NCBI GenBank assembly: GCA_002405435.1 | Contig: DHLU01000022.1 | Span: forward strand, 1 to 6,950 | Source of the DNA: Flavobacteriales bacterium UBA4660 | GTDB lineage: Bacteria; Bacteroidota; Bacteroidia; Flavobacteriales_D; Sanyastnellaceae | Reading direction: 5' to 3' | DNA length: 6,950 nucleotides | Shown: in pieces, positions 1-5,538 of the stretch | How positions within the stretch are numbered: position 1 is the stretch's first letter | Layout of the letters: each line of letters starts with the position of its first letter | Notes under the pieces: generated by a model | What the model was told of the DNA's origin: nothing | What the model saw: the letters and a program-made list of their open reading frames with translations, nothing else | Database searches by the model: none | Position numbers and translations under genes: made by a program

Positions 1-131
1 TTGTCAGTAGGCCGGAAAATCTCGGAATACACCTTGGCCTGTTCGACCAGGTTCGCAGTGTCTTGAGCAAACAAATCGAAAAACAACGCGTTTTTCGGAA
101 TCATGAAGGAGAACAAATTGGCAAACTTCAT
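1..131 (-). CDS. DUF47 / PhoU-like phosphate transport accessory protein, N-terminal fragment
   Basis: The minus strand encodes 43 codons from an ATG at 131-129 and runs off the left edge without a stop. The peptide begins MKFANLFSFMIPKNALFFDL and continues with an amphipathic stretch (residues 20-43, including QDTANLVEQAKVY). The opening pattern, a short hydrophobic lead, then F-x-x-P-K-x-x-x-F-F-x-L-F, then a helix, matches what I know of the N-terminus of DUF47 (TIGR00153, PhoU-like) proteins. These all-helical cytosolic proteins usually sit next to a Pit-type low-affinity phosphate transporter and are thought to modulate it. A Pit gene might therefore lie further left; this is inference. 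ATG 131 is chosen because no in-frame ATG occurs between it and the upstream stop near 206, and it places the conserved motif at the expected distance. No Shine-Dalgarno is visible. Only about a fifth of the expected protein is present, so the assignment rests on this one motif. Confidence 0.75.
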   Translation of the reverse strand, partial: MKFANLFSFMIPKNALFFDLFAQDTANLVEQAKVYSEIFRPTD

Positions 132-201
132 CGCTGTAATGGTTTCGGTTAACGGGAATATAGCGGGGGCGAAAATACGGGGCCGGGGGTATGTCGGTTG
201 G

Positions 202-218
202 CATTAAATTAATGTTAA
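202..218 (-). promoter_or_regulatory. Candidate direct-repeat regulatory site upstream of the DUF47 gene
   Basis: Read on the minus strand, 218 to 202 is TTAACA, five bases, then TTAATG: two near-identical hexamers with an 11-bp period, one helical turn. The site lies about 70 bp upstream of the DUF47 ATG in an AT-rich island within otherwise GC-rich DNA. The same island also contains an inverted repeat (CATTAA, one base, TTAATG, at 202-214). TTAACA-type hexamers at 11-bp spacing resemble the PhoP box described in Bacillus. A phosphate-linked regulator in front of a phosphate-transport accessory gene would make sense, but transfer of that consensus to this phylum is unproven. AT-rich sequence gives such matches by chance. 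Confidence 0.25.
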
Positions 219-236
219 GCCTGTGTTATGGGCGCG

Positions 237-288
237 TGTGGAGGGTGCTTAGAAACGCTAGTGCCTGCGCCAGGTCGCGCTCTCCACA
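237..288. other. Potential stem-loop in the intergenic region beyond the glycan operon
   Basis: TGTGGAG at 237-243 is the exact reverse complement of CTCCACA at 282-288. In a plus-strand RNA the stem can extend inward to 248/277 using two G-U pairs. A small nested hairpin (CCTG, CGC, CAGG) sits at 264-274, and a run of five T follows at 294-298. In the minus-strand transcript, which would be the 3' trailer of the methyltransferase gene, the inner part contains two mismatches and no T-run follows the distal arm. It is therefore a poor intrinsic terminator for the operon. It may be a structured 3' end or simply chance. Confidence 0.2.
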
Positions 289-298
289 GTACGGTTTT

Positions 299-1180
299 TC
301 AGGCTGATTTCTCAAACCAGCCTTTCATCGATAAGCCTGTTCGGGTCAGGTTGAGCAACAGGTTTATGAGGTATTTGCCCGCGCCGATCAGCGGGTTGCG
401 GGCTGCGGCTTTTCGAATGCTCTCATCGGCAGACGTGGCAGCGGTAACGGGTTCGGTGCGGCCGGTAAGGCTGCCCCTGAGCCGCGTAACGCTTATGCCT
501 GTAGTGGTGATTTTCTTTTTCCGGAACCCGGAGGCCAGCAAAACACGGCGCAGCGTAGCAGGGGTATAATAGGTCAGGTGCTCGGGCCAGTCAATCACAT
601 TGAAGCGCTCTCCAAGCAGGCGGCGCTCAAGGCTGTTGAAGTTGGGGGTGGTGATGAAGAGGAGTCCGCCCGGACGGAGCAGCCTGAAGATCTGCGCGAG
701 ATCGCGGTTGGGGTCGTTGATGTGCTCGATGACTTCAATCCAGACCACGACATCAAAGGCAAGGCCTGCAAAACACGTTTCATCCAACGGACCCTGGTGC
801 ATGCGTATGTGTTTGTCACGGCAAATGCGCACCAGTCCGTCGCTGAATTCGGTACCGAAGACTTCCCATCCCGCCGCTGAGGCTTCTTCCAGAAAAAAAC
901 CAACCCCGCAGCCGATATCGAGGATGCGCCCAGTGCGCCGGTACAGGGCAAATGCTTGCAGCCATTGCCGGTACCTGATGCGTGTAAGGGGTGAGGCGTG
1001 GTGCTGCTGGCCGTAATGCGCATAGTAGGCACTGAGTTCGGCCCCGGAAGGAATCTGTGCTGCAAATACCAGCCTGCACCGGCGACACTTCAACAGGGGA
1101 ACACGGTTGTAGCCCTTCAGCCTGATCGTTGAGGGATCGCCACAGTGGATGCAGTGTGTATGCGTTTTTACTTCCGGCAT
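299..1180 (-). CDS. Class I SAM-dependent methyltransferase with N-terminal zinc ribbon
   Basis: This 293-residue protein probably transfers a methyl group from S-adenosylmethionine to a sugar or glycan intermediate in the cytosol; the substrate is inferred from its neighbours only. Residues 10-35 carry two CxxC pairs (C10/C13 and C32/C35), a small zinc ribbon often seen on polysaccharide-cluster methyltransferases of the Methyltransf_23 (PF13489) type. The Rossmann core follows: SAM-binding motif I ILDIGCGVG at 86-94, the acidic end of strand 2 around E111, EVIEH at 149-153, LLRPGG at 167-172 and TTPN at 177-180. A DWPEHLTYYT segment at 197-206 is typical of this subgroup. A basic and hydrophobic tail (about 219-290) has no recognised domain. 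It is the last gene of the run, and its ATG overlaps the stop of the preceding glycosyltransferase by 13 nt. Length and motifs look intact. Family certain, substrate unknown; UbiG-like quinone methylation is unlikely in this context. Confidence 0.9.
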   Translation of the reverse strand: MPEVKTHTHCIHCGDPSTIRLKGYNRVPLLKCRRCRLVFAAQIPSGAELSAYYAHYGQQHHASPLTRIRYRQWLQAFALYRRTGRILDIGCGVGFFLEEASAAGWEVFGTEFSDGLVRICRDKHIRMHQGPLDETCFAGLAFDVVVWIEVIEHINDPNRDLAQIFRLLRPGGLLFITTPNFNSLERRLLGERFNVIDWPEHLTYYTPATLRRVLLASGFRKKKITTTGISVTRLRGSLTGRTEPVTAATSADESIRKAAARNPLIGAGKYLINLLLNLTRTGLSMKGWFEKSA

Positions 1181-2403
1181 GCGTCGAGAATCGCTGACAG
1201 CAAAGCTATGGGTTGTGCCATACCCCTGTAGGCTTCGCCTGCAGCCCTGCAGCGTTGCCTCAGGGTCGCCCGTGGTACTGAAAGAAGGTCTCTGGCGCGC
1301 ACGCCGTCTGCCGCCATATCGCCGGTCATCACCACGCCGGTTTCATATGCCAAGGCTACCTGATCATCTTCCGAGACGCCGGGAAAGGTGAGGTAGGGCA
1401 GACCACACATCAGGTATTCGCCCACCTTGACCGGACTCCGGTAGCGCTGTGCAGGCAGCGGAGGCACCGCCGACAGGCCGAGGTCTGAGGCACTGTACCA
1501 GCCGCGCATTTCTTCGGGTGTGTGGGCGCGGGTTATGTGAAGCCGCTGCATGTCGGCGCCTGCGTGCGCAAAACTATCGCGCAGCATGCCGGGGTCATCC
1601 GGACTTACAATCAGCAGAAAGCCTTGAGCCAATTGTGGTTTCAGTTCGGTCATCAGACGGGCAAGATCCCCGGCAGGGAGATAAAGACCGCCTGTTTTAC
1701 CGGCATAGATAACGACCGTGGTCTCCTCTCCAATACCCAGCGAGCCGCGCAGCTGCCCTCTTGCAGTGGGGTCGAAGTAAAATACCCCGCCGTCTATGGC
1801 TGAGGGTGCACGGCTCACCTGGCCCTTTGCCAAGGGAAGCAGCCGCTCGGCCATATAGGCAGTGCCCGTAATAATGAATTCGCTGCGTTTGCCTGCCCGC
1901 ATCTCCAGTGCATGAAGAATTTTGTACCGGACCGATTGCCGGCTGAGTAGTCCGAAATCAGCGAGAAACTCGCTGTGCGGTTCGTACGACAAAATACAAT
2001 TTTTCATGCGCAGTAACCTGCCGGCTGTAAAGCCAATCACGCCGGCGATATTGGCCAGTGAGATGACTAGGTTGCAACGGTAGCGCCGGCGCAGCCGGGC
2101 CATAAGAAAGAAGGCCTCGAGGAAATTGAGACTTTTTCTAACCAGCATTATGCGCCCTGTTTTGTAGCGAAGCGGATACCAGCGGATGTTCAGCGCAGAC
2201 AGTTCCGTTTGCAGGGCAGACTGGGCGGATGCATCCATGGCATAGCCGGGTTGTTCGAAAGTGATGAGGTGAAAAACCCGGTGCCCTTCGCACAATCGTC
2301 GGATGTACGACATAAAAAATCCTGCACACAGGGGATCGCGGTAGCTGTTGTACACCATCAGCACCACGTGTTGTTTGTCGGGGTCAGGCCGGGCTTTCGT
2401 CAT
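1168..2403 (-). CDS. GT4-like (GT-B fold) glycosyltransferase
   Basis: From ATG 2403 the protein has 411 residues and fits a cytosolic or membrane-peripheral glycosyltransferase that adds a sugar from a nucleotide donor to a growing lipid-linked glycan. The N-terminal half (about 1-190) is the acceptor domain: a first beta strand at VVLMVYNS (13-20) and an EPHSEF segment at 141-146. The C-terminal half holds the donor-site pattern: VIYAGKTGG at 231-239, a hydrophobic strand around 262-267, and SPVKVGEYLMCGLPYL at 323-338, the equivalent of the GT4 EX7E loop. The second acidic residue (E329) is present, but the position eight residues earlier is Y321, so the motif is incomplete. The chosen start overlaps the upstream GT2 stop as ATGA (2403-2400). 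The frame stays open to 2499, but that extension lies wholly inside the GT2 gene and is rich in Gln, Arg and Pro. The 3' end overlaps the methyltransferase by 13 nt. Sugar specificity cannot be inferred. Confidence 0.85.
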   Translation of the reverse strand: MTKARPDPDKQHVVLMVYNSYRDPLCAGFFMSYIRRLCEGHRVFHLITFEQPGYAMDASAQSALQTELSALNIRWYPLRYKTGRIMLVRKSLNFLEAFFLMARLRRRYRCNLVISLANIAGVIGFTAGRLLRMKNCILSYEPHSEFLADFGLLSRQSVRYKILHALEMRAGKRSEFIITGTAYMAERLLPLAKGQVSRAPSAIDGGVFYFDPTARGQLRGSLGIGEETTVVIYAGKTGGLYLPAGDLARLMTELKPQLAQGFLLIVSPDDPGMLRDSFAHAGADMQRLHITRAHTPEEMRGWYSASDLGLSAVPPLPAQRYRSPVKVGEYLMCGLPYLTFPGVSEDDQVALAYETGVVMTGDMAADGVRARDLLSVPRATLRQRCRAAGEAYRGMAQPIALLSAILDACRK

Positions 2404-3221
2404 GGCGTGCGGCTGCTGCGGGCCCAGGTGGCGAAGGCCTTGCCCGGTCTGCCTGCTTTGAGGTAACTTTTCCACATGATTCGCCTGACCTTGCCGCAAG
2501 CAGCGGCGTATTCGCGGGGTGAAATGCCCGGCGTGGTCTGCAGCCTGGAAAGAAACTGTCGGTATCCGTGGTGGAGACCGGCGAGTTGGTCTGAGGCAGA
2601 GCCATGTCCGCGGCGCACCCGGTAGACCACATCGCGCACAAAATGGTATTCACCGGATCCGCTGATGCCCAAATAAAACATCAGGTCTTCGCAATGGCTG
2701 ACGCTGGTGTCAAACGCATACGTCTTGCCTGGCATACGCCTGATGAGCCAGGTGATGCCACTCATGCATGCATCGCTCATCGCCGCCAGCTCGTGAAGCG
2801 GGTTGCCGGCAAAAGAGGGTGTATATACACGGAGAACACGGGTCAGGTCGGCATTCATAAAGGCTACGGCACCATCGACAAATTCGCAGAAAGGATCCTC
2901 TGCCATAATTTTCATGCGCGCTGAAATTCCCGTCGGCGTGAGCACATCATCGGCATCAAGAAAACAAAAGAAATCGCCCTTTGCTTCTGCCAGCGCCCGG
3001 TTGCGTGCATGACCCACTCCTTTTTCTGGCTCGCAGATGAAGTGCACCCGCGGGTCTTTATACTGCGCAGCCTTTTCGGCCGAACCGTCGGTACTTCCGT
3101 TGTCGCAGAGAATCAGTTCAATGTGCCGATAATCCTGAGACAATGCCGAAGCCACACAGGCATCTATCCACGGCGCGGCGTTGTACACCGGAGTGATGAT
3201 TGATACCAGGGGTTCACTCAT
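2400..3221 (-). CDS. Family 2 glycosyltransferase (GT-A fold)
   Basis: This 273-residue inverting GT2 enzyme has its full catalytic domain. Residues 6-15 (VSIITPVYNA) are the classic first strand. DNGSTD at 40-45 contacts the nucleotide, GVGHARNRAL (68-77) is the usual arginine-containing helix start, and LDADD at 88-92 holds the DxD metal-binding aspartates. CED at 177-179 fits the catalytic-base region, and a basic loop RVRRGHGSAS at 201-210 is characteristic of the family. No transmembrane helix is evident, so it probably acts at the inner face of the cytoplasmic membrane on a lipid-linked acceptor. A basic C-terminal helix (about 245-270) may aid membrane association. Its ATG overlaps the stop of the upstream gene by 4 nt, and its stop overlaps the next start the same way, indicating translational coupling. 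An AAAGG lies 11 nt before the ATG but is too distant to be a clear ribosome site. Donor and linkage are unknown. Confidence 0.92.
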   Translation of the reverse strand: MSEPLVSIITPVYNAAPWIDACVASALSQDYRHIELILCDNGSTDGSAEKAAQYKDPRVHFICEPEKGVGHARNRALAEAKGDFFCFLDADDVLTPTGISARMKIMAEDPFCEFVDGAVAFMNADLTRVLRVYTPSFAGNPLHELAAMSDACMSGITWLIRRMPGKTYAFDTSVSHCEDLMFYLGISGSGEYHFVRDVVYRVRRGHGSASDQLAGLHHGYRQFLSRLQTTPGISPREYAAACGKVRRIMWKSYLKAGRPGKAFATWARSSRTP

Positions 3222-4330
3222 GGCTGCAGAGACCTTTGCACGATGTCTTCAATTTTATCGAGTTGCTGCGCGTAGCTATGTGCATGGGCGTAGGCAATTC
3301 TGCGTTGCTGTTTTTCAGGACTGTTGTACGCTTGTATGTCGGCACAAATCGCGGTGAACCGCGCCAGAAAAGCTTCGCGCGAATCGGTCATTTCCAATAG
3401 TCCTGTGTTTTCATACTCGGTGACGTAGTCTGAGAGAATCACCTTGCCGCTGGCAAGATAGGGCGGCAACTTGGAGGAGTTGTCGACCTTTCGGTGGTAG
3501 TTGAAATACATGAGGAGCAGTATATCGGCTTCATCGACCATCGTATAGGTATCGGCCGGTGTTCGCTCGCCCAGCAGGTAGATGTTGGGCAGGGTTTGTA
3601 TCTCGGCTATGAGCCGCGCGCGCTCGAAATCGACCCTCAGGTTGAGGTTGCCGAATCCGTAGCTGCCAATGAGGTAAAAATCCGTTGCGGGATTTTCTTC
3701 GGCGAGCCGCCTGAACAAGGCAATGTCAAAGTTGGCCATCAGCAGGTTGCCGATATAGGCTGCCTTGAGTTTTCCGGGGCCTTGCGGCAGCCGGGCCTCT
3801 GTTTTGGCCAGCGGACGGTAGCCGTGCTGTAAGAAAAATGCGCGTTTATTATAGCGGGCCATGCGGTGCATGATGGTATGGGTCACTGCCAGGCACAGGT
3901 CTGCGGTGCGACAGGCCTTGGCCATGTTGAAGTCTACTTCCAGGTCAACCAGGTGATGGATGCTGATGGTGCCGGGCAGCGCGTCGAGCAGGTAGTACCT
4001 CGAGTTGTCAAAACTCCACACCAGGTCGAAGCGAACGCCGTAACGGCGTTCGATCGCGCGCAGCTGACGACGCATGATCCAACGCGCGGCGGTGTCGGGC
4101 AAAAACCGCAGACCGCGCTGGCCGTTATCAGGTATGATGTGTAGCCTTCCCGGATAGCGTGCCTCCGCAGCCGAGGCATCGGCCGACTTGCTCACGCCGG
4201 GCGGATCGAGGAAAAACACCTTGTTGCCGCGCTCTGCCAGGCATTCGGCATAGTGGTGTTTGGAAAGGTAGCTGCGGCCCCAGAATTCCGGAGAGATAAT
4301 CAGCACGGTTTTGTTTTGCAGCACAGGCAT
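3218..4330 (-). CDS. GT-B fold glycosyltransferase, GT4/GT1-like, lacking the usual EX7E glutamates
   Basis: This 370-residue protein has the two-domain outline of a GT-B glycosyltransferase. The N-terminal domain opens with TVLIISPEFWG (8-18), then a histidine-containing helix KHHYAECLAERGNKVFFLDPP (24-44 region), and includes LVWSFDNSRYY (103-113) and HHLVDLEVDF (125-134). The donor domain starts at AAYIGNLLMANFD (190-202) and continues with NIYLLGERT (249-257), ADILLLMYF (268-276) and SSKLPPYLASGKVILSDY (285-302). That last segment aligns by eye with the GT4 loop normally written K-x-x-E-Y-L-A-x-G-K-P, but the acidic position is Pro290 and no Glu lies eight residues before it. The rest of the fold looks intact, so this may be a subgroup trait and not a dead enzyme. 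It starts 2 nt after the upstream stop and overlaps the GT2 start by 4 nt. It probably adds one residue of the same surface glycan; the donor is unknown. Confidence 0.85.
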   Translation of the reverse strand: MPVLQNKTVLIISPEFWGRSYLSKHHYAECLAERGNKVFFLDPPGVSKSADASAAEARYPGRLHIIPDNGQRGLRFLPDTAARWIMRRQLRAIERRYGVRFDLVWSFDNSRYYLLDALPGTISIHHLVDLEVDFNMAKACRTADLCLAVTHTIMHRMARYNKRAFFLQHGYRPLAKTEARLPQGPGKLKAAYIGNLLMANFDIALFRRLAEENPATDFYLIGSYGFGNLNLRVDFERARLIAEIQTLPNIYLLGERTPADTYTMVDEADILLLMYFNYHRKVDNSSKLPPYLASGKVILSDYVTEYENTGLLEMTDSREAFLARFTAICADIQAYNSPEKQQRRIAYAHAHSYAQQLDKIEDIVQRSLQP

Positions 4331-4332
4331 GG

Positions 4333-5451
4333 TCAGGGCTTGGCAAAGATCGTATCAAGGGCTCGGCGAAACTGCGCCGACACGGCTGCTTTGCTATAAA
4401 GCTGCGCCGCCTGTCTGGCAATTTCGGTGCGATTAAACTTCGGCCCATTGAGGTAACGGAGCAACAGGTCGCGGTATGTTTCACCGCCGCCTCGCAGGCA
4501 GCCATTGCCTTGGTGAATACGCTCAGGCAATGCTCCTTTGCGGTTGCTGAGCACCGGACAGCCGCAACAAAGGGCTTCCGCCACTACCACAGAAAAGGTC
4601 TCATAGCCGGTGGGATGGATAAAGCCGTCGGCTGCATTCATTTCCGCCGCAATGTCCGCTGCATTGAGCGGACCAAGCAGGGTAATGCAGGCCCTTGCAT
4701 CGTCTGATGCACTAAGCGCCTGTATGTCATCCCACTGCGGACCATAGCCCGCAATGCGGAGCCTAACGGCAACACCTTCCCTGTGAAGAGATAATACCGC
4801 GCGCATGATCTCCAGCGGCTCCTTGGGCGATTTCCAGTAGCTGACCATAAAGAATGACAGCGGCACCGGCTGGACCTCCGTGGGGTGAAAAACGGCCGTA
4901 TCTACGACGTTATAGACCACCGCTGCGGGGAAGGTGCAACCGGAGAACTGCTGGATATCGTTGAGCAGTGCATCGGAAACGGCCAGTACGGGCACTTGCC
5001 GGGAGAAGATTTTTTTGACGCGCGCCAGCGGCCTGCGCGAATGGAAGTGAAAGTGGTAAGCACTCCAGTGCTCCGTGATCGACACCCGCGCGGGAAGCCA
5101 GCGCTTAAAAAGATGCCAGTGCACACAGGAGGGATAGGCAATAAAAAAATTGACATGGGTGTAGCCGCGGTGCCTCCTGAGAAACTGCCGGATGGCCAAC
5201 CCGTATAGCCATTCCCGGATGCGCCACGACCCGAAAGGAAAATGCAGGGCCATGCGGGTAACGCCTTCTTCTTCGGTTACGGTGCGCCCAAAACCACCCG
5301 AGGCGTACGTGATGAGGAGCACATGTGCCTGCGCCCCGTCGCCCATCTCCTCCACCTGCCGACGAATCCAAATGGCGTGCATGGGATCATCCACAGTGGG
5401 GTACCAGGGGGTGATGTGCAGCACAGGTCCGTTAGCAGGCATTATGACCAC
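4333..5451 (-). CDS. Family 4 glycosyltransferase (GT-B fold), first gene of the operon
   Basis: This is a retaining GT4 enzyme of about 370 residues and the clearest of the GT-B proteins here. Numbered from the GTG at 5451, the N-terminal domain begins VLHITPWYPTVDDPMHAIWI (10-29), the usual start of GT4 proteins that bind an acceptor near the membrane. EHWSAYH at 127-133 and VSDALLNDI at 158-166 are typical inner-domain motifs. The Rossmann-like donor domain contains RIAGYGPQW at 232-240, TLLGPL at 257-262, and GYETFSVVVAEALCCGCPVL at 282-301. In this last segment E284 and E292 form an intact EX7E pair. Two starts are plausible, GTG at 5451 and ATG at 5442 (369 residues). Neither has a Shine-Dalgarno, and homologues normally begin only a few residues before the HITPWYP strand, so ATG 5442 is equally acceptable. 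The gene is transcribed away from the VPS10-type gene and so probably carries the operon promoter just upstream. Confidence 0.92.
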   Translation of the reverse strand: MVIMPANGPVLHITPWYPTVDDPMHAIWIRRQVEEMGDGAQAHVLLITYASGGFGRTVTEEEGVTRMALHFPFGSWRIREWLYGLAIRQFLRRHRGYTHVNFFIAYPSCVHWHLFKRWLPARVSITEHWSAYHFHFHSRRPLARVKKIFSRQVPVLAVSDALLNDIQQFSGCTFPAAVVYNVVDTAVFHPTEVQPVPLSFFMVSYWKSPKEPLEIMRAVLSLHREGVAVRLRIAGYGPQWDDIQALSASDDARACITLLGPLNAADIAAEMNAADGFIHPTGYETFSVVVAEALCCGCPVLSNRKGALPERIHQGNGCLRGGGETYRDLLLRYLNGPKFNRTEIARQAAQLYSKAAVSAQFRRALDTIFAKP

Positions 5452-5538
5452 AAATGAAATGCACAGCGCTCATACACGTATGCAACTGACGAAAGAAATC
5501 AGATCCGGCGATCCGGTTTATGATATTTATTTGTCACT
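5452..5538. promoter_or_regulatory. Divergent intergenic region between the glycan operon and the propeller gene
   Basis: These 87 bp must hold the 5' ends and probably the promoters of both the leftward glycosyltransferase operon and the rightward VPS10-type gene. I see no full match to the Bacteroidota promoter pattern TTTG-N19-TAnnTTTG on either strand. The AT-rich end at 5517-5533 ends in ATTTATTTG, one mismatch from TAnnTTTG, but lies almost against the ATG at 5539. Two ordered elements stand out: an inverted repeat CATAC-AC-GTATG at 5471-5482, and a direct repeat of GATCCGG at 5502-5508 and 5510-5516 with an 8-bp period. Either could be an operator; neither is recognised. Confidence 0.4.

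Noticed and set aside
4..204. A 66-codon minus-strand open frame at the left edge
   Set aside because: It overlaps the DUF47 fragment in another frame. Its peptide has no recognisable motif and is rich in Arg, Pro and Cys, whereas the frame starting at 131 gives a recognised family N-terminus.
132..298. Full promoter (TTTG-N19-TAnnTTTG) for the DUF47 gene
   Set aside because: A TATTTTCG on the minus strand near 177-170 matches the -7 element with one mismatch, but no TTTG lies at the expected distance upstream, so it was not annotated.
228..569. Plus-strand open frame of 113 codons overlapping the methyltransferase
   Set aside because: It is antisense to a gene with clear motifs, and the peptide resembles no known family. 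Long antisense frames are expected in GC-rich coding DNA.
2404..2499. N-terminal extension of the second GT4-like gene by 32 codons
   Set aside because: It lies entirely inside the GT2 coding sequence, has a Gln/Arg/Pro-rich composition unlike a GT start, and the ATG at 2403 forms the same ATGA overlap seen at the previous joint.
3494..3832. Plus-strand open frame of 112 codons inside the glycosyltransferase at 3218-4330
   Set aside because: It is an antisense shadow of a conserved enzyme with no recognisable domain or start context.
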